DNA of 64,000 bases from Holothuria scabra (Eukaryota; Echinodermata; Holothuroidea; Aspidochirotida; Holothuriidae), in contig CM074179.1 of the NCBI GenBank assembly GCA_037179385.1, positions 8,060,001 to 8,124,000 on the forward strand, given 5' to 3'. Below, piece by piece: positions 25,411 through 36,847 of the stretch. How positions within the stretch are numbered: position 1 is the stretch's first letter; every line of letters starts with the position of its first letter. Below the pieces are notes generated by a model. The model saw nothing but the letters and a program-made list of their open reading frames with translations. It searched no databases and had not been told where the DNA came from. The translations under genes were made by a program, and so were the position numbers.

Positions 25411-26628
25411 CTATATTCTTCAGATTTTAATGTCCTTCCTTGATCTTCAACTTGCTTTCCTTTAACTCTTCTGAAACTTTTTGGTTAGACTTTTTGCAAG
25501 TTAAGAATAAAAAACCTCCTCAGTCCTGCTACAGAGGGATATCGTTGGATTGTATTCTAAAATTAAACATTGCCTCTGTTCACCTATCCCTCAATTAGCA
25601 TTTATGATCAAAGAAAAGGGGTAGATTGGCTGTAGCCATTGTATTGTATCAATTGTATTCTTTGTTCGGGTTAGAGGTTTGGTTAGGGATTAGGGTTATC
25701 GTCAGCCAGTGTGGAAATTTATTGTTAAACAGTGCGTATAGCCCCAAGAAAAGATTGATTTGTTATTTAGAGATGGTCCAAATCTCATCAACTTTGGTAG
25801 AAACAAGTTAATTTAACCCAAGTTTAATTTAATTTAACGTTTTGAGGACCCTATGCCAGTGTGAGCGTGGATTAACACTGGCGAACTTTGCCTTCTCTTT
25901 TCGACTAGTGCTTACACGTAACAAGGCGTGTACTAATTGCTCCCAATCCTGCTCCCGGGACGACTATTTAACGTCCCCATCCAACGGACGTGAGCGTATC
26001 CCCAGTCTTTAGCCACTTTCCAAAAGGCTAGGTGGGGGTGGAGGTTACTTGCTCTGCACCACTGCTCAACAGCTGAACTGAGCAAGTGGATAACTTCCTG
26101 AGTCGGACAACTTGAACTTACTGAAACGGACAACCAAATACCCAAGTTTGTAATTCACCAGTTTTTAAACCCACTCAGCATCACTGTGCACAGCTATGCT
26201 GAACAAGCTAATTTGTAGACCCTGGAAAATTTCCAAGTGGTTCCATTTGATCCAAGTGGTTCCATTTTGTTCCATTTGATTTGATCAGGGGACCTTTAGC
26301 ATGCAAGGCAGTACGCTCAAACCACCCAGCCAACTCCACCCCTAATTATAATTACATGAGGTTAACAAAATGTCCTGAAGAACAGATTTTAGTGTTCACA
26401 AACAAATACAAATCATATACTTTCAATAAATCCAGTATTACCAAGTGATCTTGAGATCTATCATCCACTTTGGGGCCCCATTTTGTGATTTCATCTCCAT
26501 TCATATGCACCATGAATCGTTGCATTCAATCCAAAACCTGAATTTTGCTAATTATCATAGTTATTTACAATCATCAACATCCCCACAATTCCATACCATC
26601 ACTTTGCTGCTGATTATGATTTCTCTAA
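25411..26628. other. no gene seen; possible tRNA-like remnant
   Basis: No supported gene. Around 26270-26340 the minus strand reads GGCTGGGTGGTTTGAGCG then CTGATCAAATC, a weak A/B-box pair. CAAGTGGTTCCATTTGATC is repeated in tandem just before it. Confidence 0.4.
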
Positions 26629-26843
26629 AGAGGCTTTTTACATGACGACATAATAATCTCCGGCGGCCATGTTGGAGTATATGTAACTACATAGTAAACC
26701 ACTGGGGGTGCTTGCTCGTTGAATGTGTACGCATCGTGCTTACTAATGCATGCACGCTGTGCAGTGTGCTCGCACAAAGCCACATGTATTTGGCATGAAT
26801 GTCCTCCAGCATGGCGGTTCTGTGACGTAATTGCAAAGCCTCT
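26629..26843. mobile_element. inverted-repeat MITE with AGAGGCTTT ends
   Basis: AGAGGCTTT (26629) and AAAGCCTCT (ending 26843) are inverted. Inside them GGCGGCCATGTTGGAG (about 26662) pairs loosely with CTCCAGCATGGCGG (about 26806). The right half contains TGACGTAATTGC and the left half ATGACGACAT at the matching place. The length is about 215 bp with no ORF. A TA target is possible but ambiguous. Confidence 0.6.
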
Positions 26844-27938
26844 ATAGTTTGCTTTTTGTACGACTTGTTATTATTGCTTTTGTTGCTGACTGAGAAGAAT
26901 AAAAAAAAAAGAAAAAAATGATTTCTCTATAGTTACATAATGGGAATTTTCAACCCCAACAACCACTTTTACTGAATTTTTTGAACTCCATTCTGTAAAA
27001 ATCCCATCAGTTTAAACACAAATCGCCACATGTCAATCAGCATGCAATCTTTTGTACTTGCTGAAAACTGTTTATCTTGTTCAAACATATACACGTTCAA
27101 GTGTAAATAAATATTGAGTACTCTCAAAAAATAAAATGGCTAAGTCAACATGCCCTGGCAAGGTCTGTTTCAAGGACAAGTGACCAAATGTTGACACAAA
27201 CAATAAGGTGCAAATATAATTAACCCAATTCTGCAGAAACACCAGACTGGACCATGCATTAGCTCCAAGACAAAACTGTAGTTAACAGCAAAAATTTCAT
27301 GGTGCCTTCTCACGTACCCCAAAGCTGAAGTCGGCTCAAATGCACCAAAACTTTGATGTCGGGGTCATATAAAGTAGGTTCAAATTTTTTGTAGTAATTT
27401 TTGACAAAGTTTAATAAGCCCCAAAGTTTAGCAAATTGAACGAGCTTTGCTTGCCTCCATTTTGTGCCAACTGAATATGGGATTCCCATACTGTGACTAA
27501 ATATTCATTTGCCAATGTCATTGATATCCAGTGCAGAATTATACTTGCAGGTACCACCTTGGAACAGGTATACATGTGAGCATGTTGTGTTAATACTCAG
27601 TAACAATTTTATTGTTTTATTCATTTTAGTAATCACAGTTTGTATGCTAAAGAGTGATTGATTTTTTAGCTCTTTAAATTAATCGAACATTCTGTGGTAC
27701 TATTCAATTAGCCTGGGAAGTGGAAAACTTTTGTGTACCAAAAAGCACTTAAACTCAATTACCTAAGATTATTTTCACATTTTTATTTGTCTAGTAATAT
27801 TGTTTACAAACTGGAAATGGTGGTATGTTCAAACAGCAATTATTGTGTGAAGTATCTCTTTAAAGTCTACACTGAAGAATATTTACAATGACACAATTGA
27901 CATTCGTTCTGTCCATAGGGACGCTTCTGCGCATACAC
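26844..27938. other. no gene seen
   Basis: AT-rich non-coding sequence; nothing supported. Confidence 0.45.
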
Positions 27939-28174
27939 GAATCCGGAGAGCAAGTGATGGTCTGATTTCAGTCGGCCATAACTGGGGTCCATCATCTTTA
28001 AATCTTTTGATTTCCTTACTTACCTCTATCATGGATGATTGTACACTAATTGGTATCTTAAATTCTCCAAGTTCACTAAAAACAAGGGTTTGAAATTCAT
28101 GTAAACAATAAATAAAGACGGTTTTAGGCTGATGGACCCCACTAATGGCGGCCTACAGTCACTAAAAACAAGCG
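27939..28174 (-). mobile_element. MITE, same family as 25172-25410, copy 2
   Basis: Opposite orientation to the copy at 25172-25410. The ends CTGATTTCAGTCGGCCATAA and TAATGGCGGCCTACAGTCAC (inverted) are clearer here, each adjoining GGGGTCCATC or its complement. Confidence 0.68.
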
Positions 28175-28380
28175 CTAATTGGATTCAACTATATTTAACT
28201 GCGTCTCCAAATGAAGGTAATACAGTTTTTTACATTTTTGCTTCCCATGTTCCAGACAGATCAAACAACTTCCACTTGCTAGTGTGTGAACCAAGTTTCA
28301 AGAAAATTTATTTAAATACACATAGCAAAATTGCATACTTGTGCCAAGTATGAAACTAATTTCCCTCCTCCATTGATTAT

Positions 28381-28510
28381 GCTGAGAGCCAAGCACAATG
28401 GTATTACTGTACAGTAGGTTCCATTTTTAAAGTCTTTGGTATGACCAGGCTAGGCCTCATACTTCAGACCTCCTGGCTGCAATCCTGTACCACAGAAGCT
28501 GCTTGAAATG
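28381..28510 (-). repeat. tRNA-derived SINE fragment
   Basis: AAGCACAATGG, AGGTTCCATTTTTAAAGT and TTGGTATGAC match the body and head junction of the SINE at 18543-18762. The tRNA-like head follows but is more decayed. Confidence 0.6.
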
Positions 28511-28641
28511 CAAACCTAAACATGAGGCCCTAAAAAAAAATAAGACTATTTGTCCTCTACCTCTGAAAGTGTGTTATTGCAGTATTATTTCACTCTGCAA
28601 TGTTAGTGTGGGGTGAAACCAAATGATATTCTTTTACACAA

Positions 28642-28998
28642 GTAACATACAGTGGCGGCACTATGGTGGAGGAAGAGGGGTTATCCTCCCAGATTTTATC
28701 CTTGCCCCTACTTGCCCCCCCCCCAAAAAAAAAAACTTGGGTCAGTAAGGAGCTGGCTGAACAGAAAAAATACACAATACACCTCTCCAGAGAATTCATT
28801 TTTCATCCTGAGATATGCCAGAGCCTAAGGGCCTCTAGGGGCTTAGCTCCCTGGACCCCAACCCACAGTCCTTGAAAGGCACCTTAGGATTTGTTTTGCG
28901 ATGCACCAGAAAATGTTTCCCCCTAATTATCCTTTGCCCTTAGTTTGCCCCCTCCCCCTCTCCAATTCTGACATTCTGGCACCACTACTGGTAACATA
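28642..28998. mobile_element. 341-bp hAT MITE with 8-bp TSD
   Basis: CAGTGGCGGCACTATGG at 28650 and CTGGCACCACTACTG ending at 28990 are imperfect inverted ends. The flanking GTAACATA is a perfect 8-bp duplication (28642-28649 and 28991-28998), which fixes the boundaries. C-rich and A-rich runs lie inside. No ORF of its own. Confidence 0.85.
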
Positions 28999-29015
28999 GG
29001 TTCTAAAAAGATATG

Positions 29016-29115
29016 NNNNNNNNNNNNNNNNNNNNNNNNNNNNNNNNNNNNNNNNNNNNNNNNNNNNNNNNNNNNNNNNNNNNNNNNNNNNNNNNNNNNN
29101 NNNNNNNNNNNNNNN
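29016..29115. other. assembly gap of 100 N
   Basis: Exactly 100 N, the usual placeholder for a scaffold join of unknown length. Copy 1 of the 18.4-kb unit lies left of it and copy 2 right of it. Any ORF crossing it is meaningless. Confidence 1.
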
Positions 29116-29710
29116 AAGTGTTTTTGCAACATTTAGCGTAGCCTGTAAACCGCAAACGAAGAGTTTTGAGGGATCTGGTTGGTTCAGCCTAGGCTGTTCG
29201 AATAATTCGGGGTTAATTTTGTAAAGTTGATATTTTTGTGTGTAAAATCAGTTTACGTGACTATGATGTGTTTGTACTTATCGGGCAATTGTTTTCAAGG
29301 AATCTGGGCCTGCTTTTGGAGTTTTCTGTAATAAGAGGGCAAAAGCAGTCACCTCCAATTTGAATTATTGTAATAGCTCTATTTCTAATTCATGAATGGC
29401 CTCTCAGAAAATAATGTGACACTGTTTTTTCTCATTGAATTGTAAAATTTACATGAACAATTGAACCCTTGATTTAACCTAATTATGCAACATTTTAGTC
29501 TCGAAATATATTGAAAGAAACATGGAAGAGAAAGAGTGAAGAAATTTGTGAAATTTAGTGGTTCTTTCATAAAAGTTTAGGCAGACTACTTCTTATAAAA
29601 ACACATGGCAACCTTTCGACGGACTCAAATGCTGCCTGAATTCTAGTACCTGAAGATCAGGTCGTTCCCTCGAAATATACAGTACATGCCGGCCGCCTGA
29701 TACACCAGTT

Positions 29711-29744
29711 AGTATGACCATGGAAGTACCACCATGGTCATACT
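29711..29744. repeat. hairpin, 13-bp arms
   Basis: AGTATGACCATGG and CCATGGTCATACT are exact inverse complements separated by 8 bp. Part of the arm and loop (CATGGAAGTACCACC) is shared with the hairpin at 30227-30267. Confidence 0.85.
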
Positions 29745-30226
29745 GGTGGTATGACAACAGCAAAACATCACAATACATGTACGGTGTATACTTCTTAAAA
29801 TAACAAATTCCTGTTCTGTGTATATGGTAGAGTCCTAGTGAGGAACGCAGTGGTGAAGCTCTGGTATTTAAAGGCATGTTTCCATCATCCCAAGCAGTTC
29901 CAGTTCTCCCAACCGTCTTACTCTAGCCCTCCCACATTTATCTAAAACTCATCTTTATCCAGACACAGTCCTAGTTTATTGCTTCATGGCTTGTCCCAGT
30001 GGCCATACAAGTCCATAATGTGTAATCAAGACACTCTCAGTGCCCACGCTGTGTAATTGAGCTATGATGCATTATTTGAATGTGATGCCATCAAAGAGCT
30101 GTACCAATTGAGAGTTTTGATATATGTATACTGAAACTGTGGTTTGGGGTGACGAAAGACTGCCTTTAAAATTTCTTACCCGACTGAAAAATGCATGCCA
30201 AGGGGCCTGCGTTTATTCCTCTGAAG

Positions 30227-30267
30227 CATGGAAGTACTACCTTCCCGGGAGGTACGGTACTTCCATG
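30227..30267. repeat. 41-bp near-perfect palindrome
   Basis: CATGGAAGTAC and GTACTTCCATG are exact 11-bp arms. The centre, TACCTTCCCGGGAGGTA, is itself nearly palindromic. Confidence 0.85.
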
Positions 30268-32159
30268 TATGAAGGGTGTGCCTGTGCATGTAGTACCTCG
30301 GAAGCTTTGCGATTTGATGGGTTCTAAAATTGCCAATTATTATTCATACGTTATAAGTTCACTTATGTATTGTTAACTGTGTGCTGGATACTTTCTGGGA
30401 AAGCACTGTTTTAGGCGTGTAGAACTACCACATTTGGGCCAACTTCTTTGGTGGGAGTGTGTAGGATACCAGTGGTCTATATTGCCGGTGAAATGTATCT
30501 GCTGTTTGCTTAATTAATTTGCCAAGGCTAATATGGGAATACAGGAATAGAACATTTAAACTTGTTTTTCTTCTCCCCTCTTAGTGGCGGCATCAGCGGC
30601 GTCTGGAAAGTGTCCCGGCAGGGTGTCGATGTTAGCTCAAACTTTATGCCTTAACACACCAAGAATCCACACCTTGTTTTCCCTCCTGGGATTTACCTCT
30701 CCCTCCACAACTTCATGGTCTACAGGGCGTTAATACTCGCAATCCCTCTCAATTCCCTCTTTTCCCTTTTCTCTTTCTCTTTTTTTTTTCTTTTTCTTCA
30801 CCATCATTTGGGGAGGCGATCACCCCATTTGGCCCCTTGGTTGCGCCGCTGCTTTCATGATATGTTTTGAAGTTACATATATTTGCCCTCCATCTCACAT
30901 TTTAATTCGGATTGACTCTGTCCAGCTGTCTTGTCACCACTACCGCACCGTAAAAAGAACACGTTATGAGGTTGGAGAAATAAAAAGAAATAAGCGCATT
31001 CAAATGAGTGAACGCTTAAAGGGGCTCAATGGGGTGATATCGATTATATTGTGATGAGTTTGAAAGAAATCAATACATGATTATGCTTTTAATAAGCCTG
31101 ATTACTCATGTGTGCGCTCCTTTATTTACCAAAAATGTAAAACAATTGTAGTTTTTATGTACAGGATTGCATATGATTTACACTCAATGGTGAAAAGTGT
31201 CTGTTCACCAATTTGAAATACATGTATTAAATCTTTAATGATCCTATCATTGGCACTATCATTAACTAGAGTCAGATGTTTAGAATCTCTTAGTTTGACT
31301 ATTAAGCATCAAGTTAAGAGTAAAACTCAGCATGTGTGACGGAAATTATGAATTTTGTGGGCAAACTTAATGAGCCCCGATAACACCTGATAAGCAATGT
31401 CAACAAAAGCGCACACCGTAACCACATCTAAATGTTTTTTATGTAAATGTTAATTTTCGTTAATTTATAACAACATGGTGCTTACAGATATCATGAAATA
31501 AAATCATTAACGTGTTTACAAGATGGCGTCTTGACTATAACTCTAGTTCCATGTTCCTGACACTTGCTTGGGCATTTCGTCTACTATCCAAGTGTTATTG
31601 CCTAAGTACGAAAAAAAATTGTGTGCATGCATTAAAAAATGATGATTAACTCATCAAATGAAACACTGTACTTTGCATGAAGTGTATATATAGCCAGGGA
31701 TCGATCACCCATGGCAAAACATCCGCTATAAGTAAAAGGCGCGTCTTTGGTAACCGTAACTTGTTAAAGAAATATTTATTAGTTTTCTGATATTCATCGT
31801 GGCGGGTAATTGATAATGGTAACATCAATCATAACAACGAAAGCTCTTTGAGAACTCATATTTCTCCTGAGCTCGCAGAAGCGAAACACCTGTCATTCTG
31901 AAATGCTGACCCGAGATCAGGTCAACTGCATGGTGTACGTATTACCATGGCAATAGTTTAATTTTGCTGAACTATTTATGTTCGTAAAAAGTAGCCTGAT
32001 TAGAGTCTGCAGACAGGATTCATGAGGTGAACCGCGGAGCTTTCAATGTAGGTTACTATACAGACAGCCAGTTAATAGCCTAATGCAAGGCAGCAGTTTT
32101 CGAAAAAAATCACAGGGAGACAAGGTCCATAGCATATGAATTTCGAAGGGTTTAGGCCG

Positions 32160-32226
32160 GGCTCTATAACCTAATGGTTTGATCAGGAACTAAGAGTTAG
32201 CAGCTCCCTGGTTTGATAGCCATGAA
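32160..32226 (+). repeat. degenerate tRNA-like sequence
   Basis: CTATAACCTAATGGTTTGATC followed by CTCCCTGGTTTGATAGCC has A-box- and B-box-like spacing, as in a decayed tRNA-derived SINE head. It does not fold well enough to call a tRNA. Confidence 0.35.
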
Positions 32227-32832
32227 GACAACTGCAAACTGCAGAGCATCAAATAATTTCATTTCCATTCCTTAAATTATTTAACAGGAGCTGCCACGAA
32301 CTCCGGATTTTAATATGCAAATCACCGCATGGGAAGACACAACAGTGTTACAAGTACAGCAGCCTCGCAGTCAGGGTTGAACTAATGTACAGGGCAAAGC
32401 GTACTTGAAAATATATTAAGGGTTCCTCTGATACATTTCGGTCCGAATATACCTTATACATTTATTAGATTCTAAGATACAAATTCTTTAATCAAAGAAT
32501 TGACGTAATCCCCTCCCCCCGTGGACATACACAGTCAGCAAGTCACTCTTAACTTATTTTGAGAAAAATAGGCAAATCCCAGGTTATCTTTATGTCTTTT
32601 GGTGCCATTCATACTAGGACTAGATATTCAAGGTAAACTAAGCAGTTATTCCTTGTTCATGAGAAGGTTGCAAGGACGGCGTCGTACACCGACAAATATA
32701 ATTCCAGGTATATAGATTCTAACTAGGAGTTGTCACTCCAAAAATATCACAGTTCGACACCAATTGAGCTTAGGTTTAAGTTAGCTAGCTAGTTAGATGA
32801 GGTTTAACGGTTCAGTTTTCAAACAATTGGCC

Positions 32833-32945
32833 AGTCAAGTCGAGGTGCCCACGGACTTTTTCCAGCCGTGGCTCACTGGCTTGTTCCCCATACTTCATTG
32901 CATTTCGCACAAGGAAAGTAGTTTCCATTATTTTTTAAGTCCCAA
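32833..32945 (-). repeat. SINE body fragment
   Basis: GTCAAGTCGAGG, TTCCAGCCGTGGCTCACTGG, CTTGTTC and TTTCCATTATTTTTTAAGT match the SINE at 18543-18762 in order and orientation. The tRNA-like head is absent. Confidence 0.65.
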
Positions 32946-35900
32946 CCTTTTTCAAGAAGGTTTCAGAGGTCCAAAGGAAATACAAACAGGGGGTTTGGTT
33001 TAGGTGCACGTGTAGAACAAAATTTTTAGTGAGTCCTATACATCATTGGAAAGGTCACATTTCGAGGATTCTATACAGCTTAGGCCCATTGTTTTGACAA
33101 ATTATGGTAATTAGTAATGCAAATATATGCATATTTACTAATGAATTTGGTCATGAAACCGGCCTGGAATTGAACCCGAGACCTCACCGTGCGAAGGGAA
33201 TGCTAGGTTGAAAGGCCTGAACTGAATGCATAGTATGGGTTGGGACGATCTCTGTGAATCACTATAAGAAGCGCACTCCGAAGCTGAGTAAATAAAATAT
33301 CGAAACAGTATTTAAAAACAGTATTAAAAAATGAAAAAGAATTCGGTTCATCACAGGTGCTTTCTTTATTCCTCAGGCTGAAACTGAGGTCAAAGGTGCT
33401 GTACGGTAACGAGATTTGCAGGAACGATGATCACACCTACGTTAAAACTGTTTGGAAATTTTACTGTATCTAAACGGGGGGGGGGGGGCTCCAGGGTTTC
33501 CTCAACAGGAGGGGGAAGCTCCGACAGGAGAAAAACAACATACCAAATATTGAAGTAGTTTGCCTCTGCCTTAATTACTGGTGAACACCGATCTAGTGAA
33601 AGCCTTAATTGTACTTGAGAGTACCTTTCCCAAGGTACACAAATGTCACCCAATCAACTTTCTGTAGTTTCGCTTGCAGAGAGACGCCATTTTCACTGAT
33701 ATTTTAGGAAAAATTTAACGTAGAGAAATGATTTTGACGCAATTACAACATAAAAACACCTTTTCCAGTTGAAGATGGATGAAAATGGCAAAATTACAAT
33801 AAATGTCATTTTTCTTTTTAACGTCCGTTACAAATTCCCGCCAATGTGAACTTTTCATCCCAATGTCTCCTCGGCTTCCTTGCTTTCGTCAGTTTTTAGG
33901 CTAAGCAAAGCAGACAGGCAGGGGTTGACCTCAAACACGTCTATAAATAACTCACCATAACGATATTGACAGTTTGTGTTGCATGCAATACCGGTACTTT
34001 TTGTGCACAGTACGTGGGATATGTTTATAACTTTATACTGTTATGGAATTATCACTTGTTATGGAATTATCACTTCTGGGGTGCCGGCAGGTACGGCTGA
34101 AACTTGTATTATCAAGGAAGTTGAAGCTGTTTAGTATTATTCTTTTACTGCCTATAATGTTTGTCATTGTTTTGTGGCCCTATACATGTCCCGCCAGCTC
34201 CCTTGTCCATGTTTGTGATGCACAAGCCTGTGCAGGATATTGCCTTTTTTAGTATATTAGAACTCATTTGTCAGTTTAGCATAAATTAAGTATTATTACG
34301 TCACTAGTTTGAAGCAAGAGGCTGGGCGCCGCCATACCGGCAACTTGACCGTCGGGCCGCTATCTCTCACCCCTCCGTCCTTGAATTGGCCCAATTTCGT
34401 CGGGGAGCCTTAACTTGCGCTAACGATAAAAGATGCGATTAACTTCAATCTGTCTTGATTTTGATTTTACGAAAAGAGCAGACTCTGCAAGGAAACCATC
34501 AAAATTCCAATTTTTCAACAAAAATGCAAAATTTTCAATAAACTTCTACAATATTAGCTCCCGGTTTTGTAAAAATTGTGAAAAGAAAGCCCCAAAGTTT
34601 TCCAATGTCCTTTGAAGAGCGTTTCTACGTACGACAAAATATGAAACCTCACCAACCTTCAGTTTTTCCTTTATTCTTCAATTAAGACCCCATATTTTTT
34701 AATTCTTCTTTACAAATAAACCCATTTTTAACACATTTTATGCCATATAATTTCATAGTTTCGTTAATAAAAATTTCAAAATTTTCAAATTAAAAGGAAG
34801 TCAAAAAATTTGGTGGAAAATTTCCAAAAGTATCAATCCAGTCAATTATGGAGTAACATTTTGAAAATAAAAGAACCACGAGCATTCATATGCTCCCGCT
34901 AAATCTTGAATCTTAACTTGTTTAATATAACCACTGAATGGAATGCCGCCGGGTATTCTAATTCCGAAGCTACGAAGTAATACAACATTCATTCCTATAC
35001 CCCTGCGACTCAACCTGTGGCCTGTATGTGCGGCCTTAAGTTACAAAGCGAAGTCATTTTTGAATGCTATGTTCACCACAGGGTGAGCATAAACATTCGT
35101 TTTCCAGGCAGACAATAATTGTAAATACTCAGGAACACGCGCTTAGTATTCACAAAGCTGGCTACTGATTCTTCGATCTTTCTGAAAGATACTTCCAAAT
35201 ATTGTTGCAGGATTCGTTTTACATAGTCCTCCTTTAGAAGCAAGAGAAATCCATTCGATGACAATAATCTAGTGACTCATTTGTTTCCTCTTTTACAGGC
35301 GGGAAAATCCAATTTTTGACAGCTCTAATTGAACCTTAGTGAAAATAGGAAAGGTCGCACGGGCGCATACCACTTGTGAAAAATTGCTCCCCTAAGTCAA
35401 TAGAAGGTAACAGGTCAGGGCAGTCACTAACAACATTTCAAGAGGTCTGTGCATGGAGAAATAAACGGATGTAATAGAACACGAATGAATTCAACTTACT
35501 GGGTGCAACCTATAGGTAGTAGGCTATAGTTTTAAAGCTACGGTAACTTTCACTGAAGTCAGTGAAACCAGGCGGTCACAGAGAACGGATGCAACAGAAT
35601 CCCTCTTCAGCGTCGGAGCTACGGGAGAAGAGAGGGGTCGAAAGGGGATTTGCCCGGCGGACTTTTTCCTTCCCCTCCCCGCCCAGGTTAGATGATTCTG
35701 GAGTTAGGTTAACCAAAAAGATGAGAATGAGCTAGGCCTATACCACTCTTGAAACGTAATTTTTCATCCAGAGAAGAAATGCTAAAATCGCAGAGCTTCC
35801 GGGACTTTGCTTTGGATCCCCATCTGCAGGAGTTGTGGCTACAAGTTAAGGCTCGGTCGCGCACTGTGCACGAAAAAATTTGCCGGAATATCTTTCTTTG

Positions 35901-36680
35901 CTCCATCCCCCCCCCCCCCCCACCCGATCTAATCGTCACTTTCTGACCCCGCTATACTGCTTTTAAACCATATTAGTTGAAAGGAATCACTCTGATATGA
36001 AAGGCACAAGAAAATAATACCCGTATGGACCTAAAATTTCTGATACAGAATGGGGTTGTGTTCACCAAAGACGACAGAAACTCGAAACCGTGGTATATGC
36101 TACAGGGGAAAGGCATAAACGGACTCGACGCCGTGACTTTGAGACTGTCGGCATGTCGTGTGTCGCGCCAAGGGAGCATGTACGATGCCGCGTCTTCCCA
36201 AACTCCTTACCTTTGAGAAATTTTTGTTCAGTTAAGGAGGCGAAATCGGACGTGCTTTGGGTGTAAAAACTTTGTAACTTAAATGATGTTTCAGAGATGG
36301 AGTGCAAACCATGACGAATTCGCGCGTAAAATACTGAACTTGCATTACCTGTGATTTCCGTGACAAAACTTGCATTGTGTAAGGAAAATTTCTGCATACA
36401 ATTTTTTCCAATATACTAAGGCGTTTGAGACGGGGAGGAGTCGCGGTGACCAGACTCCCGCCCCCAACAAATTTTGGCAAACTTTAAAATTCGGAAAGGA
36501 ATGTGGGACAATTTCGGACAGACATTGAGATATAAAAACTGAATTCTGATATTATTTTAGTTACAAGAATAACTTCCAAGCGTGCTCGGAGTCGTAAAAA
36601 ACGATTTGCTCGAAAAAGGGGGAAAACACATTCAGGGTAAAATTTTCATGAAAAGTTAGCAAGATTGCAAGACTTGGCTA
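32946..36680. other. no gene seen; tRNA-like remnant and decayed repeats
   Basis: At 33160-33217 the minus strand has GGGTTCAATTCCAGGCC, a good B box, preceded by a degenerate tRNA-like stretch. A 13-base G run lies near 33476 and a C run near 35905. AT-rich runs at 34470-34860 look like old DNA-transposon interior. The minus-strand ORF at 36062-36397 (111 aa) has no recognisable domain. Confidence 0.5.
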
Positions 36681-36847
36681 CACTCTAAAAACATCCTGGT
36701 TAAGTCCTGGTTAATTTAACCAGGACGGGGTCAACGATTACCCATACACTTCCTGGTTAAAAAGAAAGAAAAAAAAAGGAACTGTATGTAAAATTATTGC
36801 CCTCCGTCGATTCTGGTTAAATTTAACCAGGATGTTTTTAGAGTGTA
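36679..36847. mobile_element. 165-bp palindromic MITE with TA target
   Basis: The element (36681-36845) has perfect terminal inverted repeats of at least 19 bp, CACTCTAAAAACATCCTGG, and is flanked by TA on both sides. This suggests a Tc1/mariner-type TA target duplication. Inside are the palindromes CCTGGTTAATTTAACCAGG and CTGGTTAAATTTAACCAG. No ORF. The ends match the decayed element at 4044-4245. The clean ends suggest a fairly young insertion. Confidence 0.85.

Larger units (their letters stand above)
29116..32160. other. no gene seen; palindromes
   Basis: Non-coding sequence. A possible decayed hAT-like element lies at about 30592-30852 (CAGCGGCG near both ends, inverted) but no target duplication supports it. 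Two palindromes are listed separately. Confidence 0.5.

Noticed and set aside
28923..29132. ORF containing a run of X
   Set aside because: It crosses the 100-N gap.
30592..30852. Possible hAT element with CAGCGGCG inverted near both ends
   Set aside because: No matching 8-bp flanks could be found and the inverted match is short.
33160..33217. tRNA gene on the minus strand
   Set aside because: A good B box is present but the acceptor and D arms do not pair; a decayed tRNA-like or SINE remnant.
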